38,112 nucleotides of DNA from Acidiferrobacteraceae bacterium (GCA_018698075.1 JABINT010000152.1:1-38112); one strand, 5' to 3'; numbered from the stretch's first letter, positions 1 through 8,137 are shown. Translations and numbers: made by a program. The notes: a model not told the origin generated them from the letters alone.

Positions 1-164
1 CCCGCCGTGCTGTTGATCTCATCGGCAAGATCACGTAGCGGCCTCTCGTTAAGGTCTACCAGAGCGATACCCTTGGCCCCCTGGGTTACGAGTTCCAGTG
101 CTGTGGCACGGCCTATGCCGCTGGCGGCGCCGGTGACTACGCTGACTTTGTCTGTGATCTGCAT
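1..164 (-). CDS. SDR family NAD(P)-dependent oxidoreductase, N-terminal part
   Basis: Only the first 54 or so codons are in the window; the gene runs off the left edge. The translation begins MQITDKVSVVTGAASGIGRA, which carries the TGxxxGIG dinucleotide-binding motif of classical short-chain dehydrogenases at about residues 10-17. A VDLN motif follows at the end of the second beta strand. An acidic residue there usually points to NAD(H) preference, though that is weak evidence. The ATG at 162-164 is preceded on the minus strand by a good ribosome binding site (GGGAGG, about 171-176). Substrate and pathway cannot be told from this fragment. Confidence 0.85.
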   Translation of the reverse strand, partial: MQITDKVSVVTGAASGIGRATALELVTQGAKGIALVDLNERPLRDLADEINSTA

Positions 165-393
165 AAATCGCCTCCCGGCGCTATCCGGGTGTCTGTGGAT
201 GGCTATTGGACTTGAACCACCTTCACCTGATCTTTGTTAAGACAATGGTGCATTGCACAAATGAAGTTGTCAACCAAAGCAGTCATGTAGAAATGAAAAA
301 TATCGGTAAATAAAGTTATTTACCTTTTAGAATCATTATCAGACCGCGTTATATTGCGCAGCGCAACAAGGTTTCCCTTCGTCAGAAATTACA

Positions 394-1002
394 TTACAGG
401 GCGACCCGTATCGCCAGCGCAATCAGAATCAGGCCAAAAAGACGGTCCAGCATTCGAGCCCGGGCGCGCAGGCGGTCAAGGATTGCTGAGTGCGACAGTG
501 CCAATGCAACGAGCGCATACCAGAGCGCATCGATGACCCCGGCGGTCAGCGCCATGATCATTTTCTCGCCCATTCCGGCCTCGGGTCGGACAAACTGGCT
601 GAAAAGGGCAAGGAAGAAAAGTGCAATCTTTGGATTCATGATGGCGATGGCGAAGCCATCCCGGGCCGGGGTAGCGCGGGCGGCGGCGGCAACCGTGTGC
701 AACGCCTCGGCGGCGCTCGCTGTGCTGCGCAGGCTGCGGATTCCAAGATACACCAGCAAGATCGCCCCGCCGTAGCGCATGCCGTCGAAGAGAGCAGGTT
801 GCTGGGTGATCAGCAGGCCAATCCCGCCCGCCGTCAGCAGAGCCCAGATGATGATTCCAACGCCATGGCTTAGCGCGGTTACAACCCCTTGAGCGCGCCC
901 GCCTGCCAAAGTGTTCTGTACTACCACTGCCAGACTGGGTCCGGGAGACATCGCGCCGAGAATGCAGATGGCCGACATGGATAGCCAGAGTGATAAGGGC
1001 AT
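394..1002 (-). CDS. LysE/RhtB family amino-acid exporter
   Basis: A 202-residue, very hydrophobic protein with about six membrane segments. The N-terminal half carries the family hallmark GAMSPGPSLAVV at about residues 17-28, followed by helices around 42-64 and 77-90 with YLGIRSL at the end of the third. The C-terminal half has NPKIALFFLALFSQFV and a last helix near 185-202. Length and order match the LysE/RhtB translocators of the inner membrane, which export amino acids or similar small metabolites by proton exchange. Which amino acid is moved cannot be predicted. It stands alone, transcribed away from the glutaredoxin-like gene at 1077. Confidence 0.88.
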   Translation of the reverse strand: MPLSLWLSMSAICILGAMSPGPSLAVVVQNTLAGGRAQGVVTALSHGVGIIIWALLTAGGIGLLITQQPALFDGMRYGGAILLVYLGIRSLRSTASAAEALHTVAAAARATPARDGFAIAIMNPKIALFFLALFSQFVRPEAGMGEKMIMALTAGVIDALWYALVALALSHSAILDRLRARARMLDRLFGLILIALAIRVAL

Positions 1003-1076
1003 GAGTATGAGCCAGCAGTAACCAGCCCCTAGAATATCCTTTCAGCTGAAAAGGTTCTATGCCTTGGGGAGAGTTG

Positions 1077-1331
1077 ATGCCAACCGGGATTCTCGATTTG
1101 TACGTGCGCCGCAATTGTCACCTGTGCGAGGATATGCACGCGCAGCTCGTGGCACTGCAAGATGAATACCGTTTTTCTTTGAAGGTGCATGATGTCGATC
1201 AGAGCCCGGACTGGGCCGACGCCTACGGTGAGAAGGTTCCCCTGCTGATGGCCGCTGATGTCGAGGTCTGTCGGTATTTCCTGGATTTGCAGGCTTTTAA
1301 GACCTATGTCGGGGCTGATACCACCGCTTGA
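1077..1331 (+). CDS. Glutaredoxin family protein (DUF836-like)
   Basis: An 84-residue thioredoxin-fold protein. After the first beta strand (LDLYVRRNC) it has a CHLC redox motif, then the usual beta-alpha-beta pattern with VHDVDQSPDW and a KVPLLM segment holding the cis-proline (VP). This architecture matches small glutaredoxin-like DUF836 proteins, probably cytosolic thiol-disulfide enzymes of unproven substrate. An upstream ATG at 1059 is in frame, but the ATG at 1077 has GGGGAG (1066-1072) just before it, so I chose 1077. It diverges from the exporter gene on the other strand. Confidence 0.8.
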   Translation: MPTGILDLYVRRNCHLCEDMHAQLVALQDEYRFSLKVHDVDQSPDWADAYGEKVPLLMAADVEVCRYFLDLQAFKTYVGADTTA

Positions 1332-1525
1332 GCTTTGGCTGGCAGTGCCTGGTTTCCCTCCCCCCGCCACGGATTCGGCACAGTTGAGGTCTAGTCTGTT
1401 TTGGTCGGTAGTGCTAGCGCCACTCTGGCTAAGCTTTTCGGGTACCTTTGCCGTTGCATCGAAACCCGTTTTCCAATCACCCAGACCAGCAACACACGAG
1501 AGTCGTCGCATTACAATCGAGTAAC

Positions 1526-1573
1526 GGAGGAATAACCATTTTCCATAGGAAAAATCGAGGAGTAACCCCATAG
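1526..1573 (+). promoter_or_regulatory. Tandem Shine-Dalgarno sites followed by AUN codons
   Basis: Two near-identical ribosome-binding sites lie in tandem: GGAGG (1526-1530) with a 7-nt spacer before ATT (1538), and GAGGAG (1557-1562) with a 7-nt spacer before ATA (1570). Reading from the ATT gives an 11-codon peptide whose TAG stop (1571-1573) overlaps the ATA. The ATA begins the frame of the spermidine-synthase-like gene. Whether the first is a real leader peptide is inference. Confidence 0.4.
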
Positions 1574-2346
1574 CAGTCCTGTGGAGTCATCGACAAAACG
1601 GTCACTGGTATCAGGTGCGCGGTGCCGGCGCCAGCCGGCGCCTGTATACCGATGGCATCTTGCATAGCCAGTTTAATCCTCGCCGGATTGTGACGGGCAG
1701 TGTTTGGGATCTGCTCTGGCTCGGTCTTTATTTTCATCCACGGCCCCAGCCCCAGCGGGCCTTGTTGCTGGGGCTGGGTGCAGGCACCGTGGTCCGCCAG
1801 TTGCAGATGTTATTTGGCGAACTGCATGTGACCGCAGTGGAGAATGATCCGGTACATGTGCGCGTGGCGCGCGAACAGTTCGGCATCGGACCTGAGTTTG
1901 CGACTATTCATCTTGATGACGCAAGACGCTTCGTCGCGCGCTACCGCGGGCCACGATTTGATCTTGTGATCGATGATCTTTTTGGTGGCCATGGCGGCAT
2001 TCCAAGTCGTGCGATTTCCTGTGATCGCAAGTGGCTTTCACAATTGCAGCGTTGCCTGTCGCCGACCGGAGTACTCAGTATCAATTTTGCCGACCACGAC
2101 GAGTTGAAAAATTCTGCGGTCCCGGCGATGCTGGCCCGCAACAGCCCCGTCAAGAGTGCATTCAGTTTGCGCTGTCCGGCAACAGAGAACGTCATTGCAG
2201 CGCTATTGCCTTACGCGGCACAAAGTGCCGACCTGCGCGCCCACCTGAATGCAACGCCGATGCTGGCAGCACAACTGCAAAGTGGGGGATTACGCTACCA
2301 GGCCCGCACTCTTACATCGGCGTCATATGTCGCACCCCAAATGTAG
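1570..2346 (+). CDS. Spermidine synthase-like methyltransferase-fold protein
   Basis: The protein has the class I methyltransferase fold of the polyamine synthase family: an N-terminal SRRLYTDGILHSQFNP stretch, the nucleotide-binding LLLGLGAGTVVRQL, the acidic strand-2 end VENDP, IHLDDARRF, and FDLVIDDLFGG. Many such bacterial homologues are not true spermidine synthases, so aminopropyl transfer is uncertain. The first ordinary start codon is GTG 1615, which would cut into the conserved N-terminus. The frame is open upstream to 1549 and encodes AVLWSHRQNGHWYQV, which fits the family. A well-placed GAGGAG precedes an ATA codon at 1570, so I take that as the probable start. A base error turning ATG into ATA is the main alternative. 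Confidence 0.75.
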   Translation: MAVLWSHRQNGHWYQVRGAGASRRLYTDGILHSQFNPRRIVTGSVWDLLWLGLYFHPRPQPQRALLLGLGAGTVVRQLQMLFGELHVTAVENDPVHVRVAREQFGIGPEFATIHLDDARRFVARYRGPRFDLVIDDLFGGHGGIPSRAISCDRKWLSQLQRCLSPTGVLSINFADHDELKNSAVPAMLARNSPVKSAFSLRCPATENVIAALLPYAAQSADLRAHLNATPMLAAQLQSGGLRYQARTLTSASYVAPQM

Positions 2347-2444
2347 CCCGGGCACGGTGGTGCGGTTAGACTCTCCCTGAACCCGCCTTCTTTTATGCTT
2401 TGCCCGGTATATGGCCAAGCAACCTGCAAAACGGAAAACCCATC

Positions 2445-3245
2445 ATGAGTACCGACACTACTACCCGGAATATGGCGCTCTTTTGTGATTTTGAGAACAT
2501 TGCCCTGGGTGTACGCGATTTTACCGATCAGAAATTTGACATGAAGGCAGTGCTTGAGCGGCTGCTGCTCAAGGGTAATATTGTGGTCAAAAAAGCCTAT
2601 TCGGACTGGGATCGTTACCAGAGCTTCAAGGCGGCGATGCACGAAGCCGCGTTTGAGCTCATTGAGATTCCGCACGTGCGTCAATCTGGCAAGAACTCTG
2701 CCGATATACGTATGGTCGTTGATGCGCTGGATCTTTGCTACACCAAGTCCCATGTCGATTGTTTTGTGGTGTTGAGCGGCGACTCTGATTTTTCACCGCT
2801 GGTGAGCAAGTTGCGCGAGAACAACAAGTACGTTATTGGTGTAGGGGTCAAGAACTCGACTTCTGATCTGTTGACGGCTAATTGCGACGAGTTCATTTTT
2901 TACGATGATCTGGTACGCTCCAAGCGCCCGACTCGAAAGAAAAAGGCCAAGGCCACCGCATCCAAAAAGAAATCTGGGTTGAGCGAGGACGAGAAGCGCA
3001 GCCAGGATGCCATCGATATGGTCATGGCAACGCTGGAAGATCTTTTTGAAGAGCGTGGTGAAACGGACAAGGTCTGGGGTTCGATGGTCAAGCAGACACT
3101 AAAACGTCGCCAGCCCGGATTCAGCGAGCGTTATCATGGCTTCCAGTCGTTTGCTGCCTTACTTGAAGAAGCAGCCAACCGCGGCCTGTTGCAGCTACAG
3201 CACGATGAGAAGTCCGGCGGCTACATCATTACTCGCGCTCCCTAG
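2445..3245 (+). CDS. NYN-domain protein with C-terminal OST-HTH/LOTUS domain
   Basis: A 266-residue protein. Residues about 10-155 form a PIN-like NYN domain (LabA/DUF88 type): FCDFENIALG with D15 and N18, the NSADIRMVVDALDL segment, and LSGDSDFSPLV, together giving the acidic metal-binding cluster. A lysine-rich linker follows at about 160-180 (RKKKAKATASKKK). The tail, about 190-266, looks like an OST-HTH/LOTUS winged helix (LKRRQPGFSERYHGFQSFAALLEEA, then a GGYII strand). Family knowledge suggests a cytosolic RNA-binding or RNA-cleaving protein; the target is unknown. I chose ATG 2445 over the in-frame 2400 because the conserved domain begins just after it. Confidence 0.85.
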   Translation: MSTDTTTRNMALFCDFENIALGVRDFTDQKFDMKAVLERLLLKGNIVVKKAYSDWDRYQSFKAAMHEAAFELIEIPHVRQSGKNSADIRMVVDALDLCYTKSHVDCFVVLSGDSDFSPLVSKLRENNKYVIGVGVKNSTSDLLTANCDEFIFYDDLVRSKRPTRKKKAKATASKKKSGLSEDEKRSQDAIDMVMATLEDLFEERGETDKVWGSMVKQTLKRRQPGFSERYHGFQSFAALLEEAANRGLLQLQHDEKSGGYIITRAP

Positions 3246-3278
3246 GGCGGACAGCGACTTTGCTTAAGCTTTGAAGCT

Positions 3279-3527
3279 ATGCAGGGTTTCGTGTCGCCTG
3301 ACCCCCAAACCGAGGTCTCGGAAGAGTACTGGGCTTTGGTCTACATGCCCGGGCGCAACCGCCAGCACTACCCGGCTAACTGTGTGCGACTAGTTGATTC
3401 TGCAAAAGCAGCGCGCACCGGTGCGCAGCCAGCGCAGCGGCTTTTCCCGGCAAAGGTGGCGGGCCCATCCAAATCTTCCAAAGGACAGATGCTCTACACC
3501 CTGGTGGAGTGGTTATCACCCGAGTGA
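3279..3527 (+). CDS. Small conserved-looking hypothetical protein
   Basis: An 82-residue open frame in the gap between the NYN gene and dsbC. I do not recognise a named family. It reads like real protein: a central VSEEYWALVYMPGRNRQHYP block, a CVRLVDS strand, and a C-terminal RLFPAKVAGPSKSSKGQ followed by a LYTLVEWL strand. No signal peptide or membrane helix is visible. The ATG at 3279 lacks a strong ribosome binding site and a GTG at 3291 is an alternative start. It follows the NYN gene by 33 bases on the same strand, so the two may be cotranscribed. Confidence 0.55.
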   Translation: MQGFVSPDPQTEVSEEYWALVYMPGRNRQHYPANCVRLVDSAKAARTGAQPAQRLFPAKVAGPSKSSKGQMLYTLVEWLSPE

Positions 3528-3700
3528 TTTGCCGTGGTGAGGTCGACCCTCATGCTTAACTGTTTTATTTGCTTAAGTGGCGCCCGTGCGCGCTTATGAC
3601 TCGACGCGGGCTATCTTGGCCAGCAGCGGGGCCAACAGGACTGGAGTACACTAATGGCTCGCGTTTAGATTGTTTTTACTCCTTAGCTGACGGGATCACT

Positions 3701-4429
3701 ATGTTTTTTCGCTCTATTCTGATTGCCCTAGGACTGCTTGGGCTTAGCACTGCTGCAGCGCAGGAATTACCCCAACGGGTACTGGAAACCGCTGCAACCC
3801 TGATACCAGGTACGCCGCCGGATGAAATCAAGGCTACGCCCCTGCCGGGCCTGTACCAGGTCACATTCGGCCCACAGGTGGTGTACCTTTTTGCCGATGG
3901 CCGTTATTTGTTGCACGGCGATCTGATTGACTTGGATACAACCGTCAACCTGACCGAAGAGGTTAGACAAACCGGGCGTCGCAGCGCAATTGAAGATCTG
4001 GACGAGGCGGGGATGGTGGTTTTTTCCCCGGCGGAGCCAAAGAGCACGATCACCGTGTTTACCGATACCGAGTGCGGTTACTGTGTTCGTCTGCATAAGG
4101 AAGTCGATCAGTTGCTCGCCGGGGGCGTTAAGGTGCGTTATCTGGGGTATCCCCGCGCCGGCACGAAGTCATCATCTTTCGATACTTTGGTATCGGTATG
4201 GTGCGCGGATAATCCCCAGCAGGCTATGACTGATGCGAAGTCAGGACGAGCGATTGAGCCGCGCATCTGCGACACGGACATCGCTCGGCATATGGAAGTG
4301 GCTGAACTGGTCGGGGTGCGCGGAACACCGACGATCGTGCTGCAAAATGGTAAAACCATTCCCGGATATGTTCCCGCTGGTGAGTTAATCGGACTGGCGA
4401 ACGCCGCGGCTGCCGCCGCCATCAACTGA
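3701..4429 (+). CDS. dsbC: Thiol:disulfide isomerase DsbC
   Basis: A 242-residue periplasmic protein. Residues 1-20 are a signal peptide ending in AAA before QELPQRV. Residues about 21-85 match the DsbC/DsbG dimerisation domain (LPGLYQVTFGPQVVYLFADG). The catalytic thioredoxin domain has FTDTECGYC, with the CGYC redox pair at 125-128, and the cis-proline in GTPT at about 209-211. A second cysteine pair (about C168 and C190) resembles the structural disulfide of DsbC. DsbC isomerises wrong disulfides in exported proteins and is kept reduced by DsbD. The longer in-frame start at 3569 is rejected because the signal peptide starts at 3701. Two more thioredoxin-fold genes follow on the same strand. 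Confidence 0.93.
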   Translation: MFFRSILIALGLLGLSTAAAQELPQRVLETAATLIPGTPPDEIKATPLPGLYQVTFGPQVVYLFADGRYLLHGDLIDLDTTVNLTEEVRQTGRRSAIEDLDEAGMVVFSPAEPKSTITVFTDTECGYCVRLHKEVDQLLAGGVKVRYLGYPRAGTKSSSFDTLVSVWCADNPQQAMTDAKSGRAIEPRICDTDIARHMEVAELVGVRGTPTIVLQNGKTIPGYVPAGELIGLANAAAAAAIN

Positions 4430-4438
4430 TCTGGCACA

Positions 4439-5014
4439 GTGCCTCGGCGACTGACCGTAGCCGCGTTCATAGTCGCGGGATTTATTGCCGGTACTGCCGC
4501 TACCGCCAGTGTGATGGCGTCGGCCACGGGACTGGGCGATCTGTTTACGCCCGTGCCAAGCCAGTATGGTTCACCGCTCAAGCTACACCTTAAGGATCTT
4601 GATGGCCGCCCGCGTGCGCTGCCCGATTTTCTGGGGAGGGTGCTGGTGGTTAATTTCTGGGCGTCCTGGTGCACCCCATGTGTGAAGGAATTGCCATCGA
4701 TGCAGGTGGTCCGTAACCGCCTGGCGGCAGAACCTTTTGAGCTCATCGCGGTCAACGTGGGCGAGGACGCGGGACAGGTCGCGGCTTTTCTGCAGCGTTT
4801 TGATCCTCCGCTCGACTTTCCGGTACTGCTGGATGAGAACATGGTCGTGACCAAGCAATGGAAAGTCCGAGCTTTGCCGACCAGTTATATCGTCGATCGC
4901 TCTGGTCGGGCACGCTATATCGCAACCGGCGCCAGGAATTTTGACGCCCCCGAGGTATTTAGCGTCATCAGGGCTCTGCTAGCCGAGAATTCCACGGCCG
5001 AACAGGGTGGCTGA
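4439..5014 (+). CDS. TlpA-like membrane-anchored or secreted thioredoxin
   Basis: A 191-residue protein with an N-terminal hydrophobic segment (about 5-28) that is either an uncleaved anchor or a signal peptide, then a TlpA/ResA-like thioredoxin domain. The redox motif is FWASWCTPC with the cysteines at 78 and 81. The DEN strand and the cis-proline loop RALPTSYIVDRSG match the family. The start is GTG, nine bases after the dsbC stop, so the two are almost certainly cotranscribed. A periplasmic reductase role, for example reducing DsbC or apocytochrome partners, is inference from the fold and neighbours. Confidence 0.87.
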   Translation: MPRRLTVAAFIVAGFIAGTAATASVMASATGLGDLFTPVPSQYGSPLKLHLKDLDGRPRALPDFLGRVLVVNFWASWCTPCVKELPSMQVVRNRLAAEPFELIAVNVGEDAGQVAAFLQRFDPPLDFPVLLDENMVVTKQWKVRALPTSYIVDRSGRARYIATGARNFDAPEVFSVIRALLAENSTAEQGG

Positions 5015-5099
5015 GGTCTTGGCGACCATCACGGCGGGCCAGCATTTTCCTGCCCGCAGGCGTACGCTGTAGCGGGCGCTTAGCGGCTTTTGTGCTGAT

Positions 5100-5630
5100 A
5101 TGAAATCACTTCGTTATCTTGTACCGCTTGCGGTTTTCCTCGTGATCAGTGCGTTTTTGGCAGTAGGCCTGACGCTCGACCCCCGTGAGGTGCCCTCGCC
5201 GTTGATTGGTAAACCGGCACCGGCCTTCGAGTTGCCACGTTTGCTGGCCATGGATGATTCGGTGGGTAGCGCAGATCTGCGCGGTGAGGTCTGGCTGCTG
5301 AATGTATGGGCGTCCTGGTGCGTGGCTTGTCGCTCTGAGCACCCTTTGCTCAATGAGCTCGCGGCGCAGGACCTGGTTACCCTGGTTGGCCTGAACTACA
5401 AGGATGCCCCGGAGGATGCCCGGGCCTGGCTTGGCCAGTTGGGCAATCCCTACCACATGATTGCGGTCGATGGGCAAGGCAATGCGGGAATCGACTGGGG
5501 GGTTTATGGAGTGCCTGAGACCTTCGTTATAGACCGTGAGGGGGTAATCCGCTACAAGCACATTGGCCCGCTTGACCGCAAAGTGTTACAGGAAGTCATC
5601 GTGCCGTTGATCAGCGAATTGCGCGGCTGA
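5100..5630 (+). CDS. ccmG: Cytochrome c maturation thioredoxin CcmG/DsbE
   Basis: A 176-residue protein with an N-terminal membrane anchor (about 5-25), then the DsbE/CcmG pattern: PLIGKPAPAFELP, LRGEVWLLNVWASWCVAC with the redox pair at 74 and 77 followed by RSEHP, the acidic GLNYKD segment, and the GVPETFVID cis-proline loop. CcmG reduces the apocytochrome c haem-binding cysteines on the periplasmic side. It is normally inside a ccmABCDEFGH operon; here it stands apart from any ccm gene in view, downstream of dsbC and a TlpA-like gene. It could therefore be a second, general thioredoxin of CcmG type. Confidence 0.85.
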   Translation: MKSLRYLVPLAVFLVISAFLAVGLTLDPREVPSPLIGKPAPAFELPRLLAMDDSVGSADLRGEVWLLNVWASWCVACRSEHPLLNELAAQDLVTLVGLNYKDAPEDARAWLGQLGNPYHMIAVDGQGNAGIDWGVYGVPETFVIDREGVIRYKHIGPLDRKVLQEVIVPLISELRG

Positions 5631-5659
5631 CCCTTTTCGCCGTGATAAACAATCGCGTA

Positions 5660-5668
5660 TGCGATAAT
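5660..5668 (+). promoter_or_regulatory. hisG: Possible extended -10 promoter element for hisG
   Basis: The bases TGCGATAAT form an extended -10 element (TGn followed by GATAAT) about 36 bases before the hisG start. I see no convincing -35 hexamer at the usual distance, so this is a tentative call. Confidence 0.3.
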
Positions 5669-5703
5669 CCGCCGCCCTTTTTCCCGGATATCAGGATCTT
5701 TCC

Positions 5704-6576
5704 ATGAATCAGTTGAAGCTGGGCGTACCCAAAGGGAGCCTTGAGCAAGCCACCATCTCGCTGTTTAAGCAGGCCGGTTGGAACATCCAGTCGGGGTCTC
5801 GCAACTATTTTCCCAGTATTGATGACCCAGAGATCTCGTGCGCGCTGGTGCGATCCCAAGAGATGGCGACCTACGTGGCCAAGGGCACCTTGGATCTGGG
5901 CCTGACAGGGCTGGACTGGATTCTCGAGACTGGCGCGAAGGTTGAGGAGGTCTGCGACCTTGTTTATTCCAAGAGCTCTGACCAGCCTTGCCGCTGGGTA
6001 TTGGTGGTGGCGCAGGATTCACCAATCCAGTCGATCGAGGATCTACAGGGCAAGCGGGTTGCCACCGAGCTGGTGAACTTCACCCGCTCTTATCTTGGCG
6101 AGCGGGGCATTGAGTGTGAGGTCGAGTTTTCCTGGGGTGCGACCGAAGCCAAGGCGGTCGAGGGACTGGTGGACGCAGTCGTGGAGATCACCGAAACCGG
6201 TAGCACTATCCGTGCGCACGGGCTGCGCATTGTTTGCGACCTGTTGCATACGCATACCCGCCTGATTGCCCACCCGGATGCAATGGCTGATCCCTGGAAG
6301 CGACGCAAGATCGAGCATATTGCGCTGCTGCTGCAGGCTTCGCTGGCGGCGCACCAGAAGGTGGCGCTAAAAATGAATGCACCGCGGGACAGGCTCGACG
6401 AAATTCTTCAGTTACTGCCCAGTTTGCATGCGCCTACGGTCAGCGCCCTTTCCGATGAGCAGTGGGTGGCGCTTGAGACGGTGGTGGATCGCGAAAGTGT
6501 GCGTTCGTTGATTCCGGCGCTACGCGAGCATGGAGCAGAGGGGATTCTCGAGTACGAACTGCGCAAGATTATCTGA
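5704..6576 (+). CDS. hisG: ATP phosphoribosyltransferase, long form
   Basis: A 290-residue HisG that catalyses the first step of histidine synthesis, joining ATP and PRPP to give phosphoribosyl-ATP. The N-terminal half holds the periplasmic-binding-like catalytic domains (LKLGVPKGSLEQAT at the start, DLGLTGLDW around 80, and the PRPP-binding region with VVEITETGSTIRAHGL at about 160-175). The C-terminal part, from about 215, is the regulatory domain of the long form, so no HisZ partner is needed and histidine feedback is expected. No other his gene lies in the window. Confidence 0.95.
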   Translation: MNQLKLGVPKGSLEQATISLFKQAGWNIQSGSRNYFPSIDDPEISCALVRSQEMATYVAKGTLDLGLTGLDWILETGAKVEEVCDLVYSKSSDQPCRWVLVVAQDSPIQSIEDLQGKRVATELVNFTRSYLGERGIECEVEFSWGATEAKAVEGLVDAVVEITETGSTIRAHGLRIVCDLLHTHTRLIAHPDAMADPWKRRKIEHIALLLQASLAAHQKVALKMNAPRDRLDEILQLLPSLHAPTVSALSDEQWVALETVVDRESVRSLIPALREHGAEGILEYELRKII

Positions 6577-6628
6577 GTTGGGGAATGACCCCAAGCGGGG
6601 ATCTCAGGCAACAACCGGGAGTAAGAAG

Positions 6629-7243
6629 ATGTTTATCAATTTCGGGGATATGACGCCCCAACAGATTTATTTCACGTTGACCCAGACCGTCATTCCACGC
6701 CCCATTGCCTGGGTGCTGTCAGAAAATGCCAATGCCAGTTTCAACCTGGCGCCTTTTTCCTATTTCAATGCGATCTCAAGCAACCCCCCGCTGATGATGA
6801 TTTCAGCCGGCATGAAGCCCGAGGGTGGCGCCAAGGATACCCGGGACAACATTCGTGATCGACAGGACTTTGTGATCCACATTGTTAGCCTGGATCAGTT
6901 GGATGCCATGAATGCTTCGTCAGCCAACTTACCCCCAGGCGAGTCCGAAGTGGTCAAGCTTGGGCTCGAGACGACGGAGTTAGAGGGGTCGCGGTTGCCA
7001 CGTCTTGCCAGCGCACGGGTCGCATTCGCCTGCAGCCTTTACGATATTCAATACATTGGCCCCGACCCCCAGTCGCTGATATTGGGCGAAGTTCACGGTG
7101 TTTTCGTTGATGATTCGGTCATTGGTGAAGATGCCAAAGGTCGAGTCAAATTTCTTGCTGACAAAATCAATCCAATCGGTCGGCTGGGAGGAAGTGAATA
7201 CGTGAGTTTTGGTGAGCTGCTGAGTCGGCGCCGTCCTGACTGA
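6629..7243 (+). CDS. Flavin reductase-like FMN-binding protein
   Basis: A 204-residue protein of the flavin-reductase-like split-barrel family. It shows the N-terminal RPIAWVLSE strand, NLAPFSYFNAISSNPPLMM (the FMN phosphate-contacting loop), DTRDNI, and a later GEVHGVFVDD strand. Family members reduce flavin with NAD(P)H or bind FMN for other redox reactions; the partner is unknown. The frame is open further upstream into hisG, but ATG 6629 has a good GGGAG site (6617-6621) before it, so I chose it. It lies 52 bases after hisG on the same strand. Confidence 0.85.
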   Translation: MFINFGDMTPQQIYFTLTQTVIPRPIAWVLSENANASFNLAPFSYFNAISSNPPLMMISAGMKPEGGAKDTRDNIRDRQDFVIHIVSLDQLDAMNASSANLPPGESEVVKLGLETTELEGSRLPRLASARVAFACSLYDIQYIGPDPQSLILGEVHGVFVDDSVIGEDAKGRVKFLADKINPIGRLGGSEYVSFGELLSRRRPD

Positions 7244-7252
7244 GCGCCTTGC

Positions 7253-8137
7253 TTAGCGCACCTCGGCCAGCAGGCGGAGGATCAGTTGCTCGGATTGGGG
7301 CAGGTAACTGGCGCCAAACAGGTTAAGGTGGTTGAGTACGTGATACAGATTGTAAAGGTTGCGGCGCGCGCCATAGCCGGCATCGAGTGGCCAGGCATCA
7401 CTATAGGCGCTGTAGAACGCTGGTCCAAACCCCCCAAAAAGCTCGGTCATCGCCAGATCGGCTTCGCGGTCACCAAAATAAACGGCCGGATCGAACACCA
7501 CTGCAGAGCCGTCGGCCAGGGTGCCCCAGTTACCGGCCCAAAGGTCTCCATGCAGTAGTGACGGAGTGGGTCGATAGCCGTTGAAAAAAGCACCGCAAGA
7601 TTCCAGCAGCCTTTCGCCGGATTTTGCCAGAACTTTGCCACTGGCAGTTGACGCCGCGAGGTCCAGTTGCGGCCGTAGTCGGCAGTCGCACCAGAATCTC
7701 ACCCAGTCGGTTTGGCGCCGGTTTAACTGCGTATTGCGACCGATGAAGTTGTCGTGATCCCAGCCGAAGGTTTCATCGGTGATGCGATGTTGACAGGCCA
7801 GTTGAAGGCCCAGTTGCGTCGCACTGTGATCAGTTGCCGGGGCGAAGCGTAGTCGCTCGAGTACTATATAAGACCAAGAACCAGCGAGGCCGCTGACGAT
7901 GACCCGCGGCACCGTGAGTAGCTTAACTTTTCGCAGCGCTTCAAGTCCCTCAACTTCAGCAGCAAGACGCTGAAGCGCGTCAGCAGCTGCGCGCTTGATA
8001 AAGTATTCTTCGCGCCCATCGCTGATAATCTGAGTATCACTAACCTTGTCGTTGCCGATGGGCGTTAGGTGCGCACCGTTAAACTTTGTGCCGGTGGCTT
8101 TGCTGATCGCATCAAAAATGCAGTCCCAGTTCTTCAT
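7253..8137 (-). CDS. Fructosamine kinase family protein
   Basis: A 294-residue protein with the aminoglycoside-phosphotransferase-like kinase fold of the fructosamine-3-kinase family. Visible marks are the YFIKR lysine strand near residue 45, LLHGDLWAGNWG with the catalytic aspartate near 197, and VFDPAVYFGDREADLAMT with the metal-binding aspartate near 217. Bacterial members phosphorylate ketosamines or ribulosamines formed by protein glycation, which makes the adduct unstable and so repairs the protein. It is transcribed convergently with the flavin-reductase gene, with only nine bases between the two stops. Confidence 0.92.
   Translation of the reverse strand: MKNWDCIFDAISKATGTKFNGAHLTPIGNDKVSDTQIISDGREEYFIKRAAADALQRLAAEVEGLEALRKVKLLTVPRVIVSGLAGSWSYIVLERLRFAPATDHSATQLGLQLACQHRITDETFGWDHDNFIGRNTQLNRRQTDWVRFWCDCRLRPQLDLAASTASGKVLAKSGERLLESCGAFFNGYRPTPSLLHGDLWAGNWGTLADGSAVVFDPAVYFGDREADLAMTELFGGFGPAFYSAYSDAWPLDAGYGARRNLYNLYHVLNHLNLFGASYLPQSEQLILRLLAEVR

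Noticed and set aside
1258-1524. An 88-codon plus-strand frame overlapping the glutaredoxin-like gene
   Set aside because: It starts inside a supported gene in another frame, and the part beyond it has no motif or ribosome binding site.
5034-5056. An inverted repeat GCGGGC...GCCCGC between the TlpA-like gene and ccmG
   Set aside because: The loop is 12 bases and no T tract follows, so I do not call a terminator.
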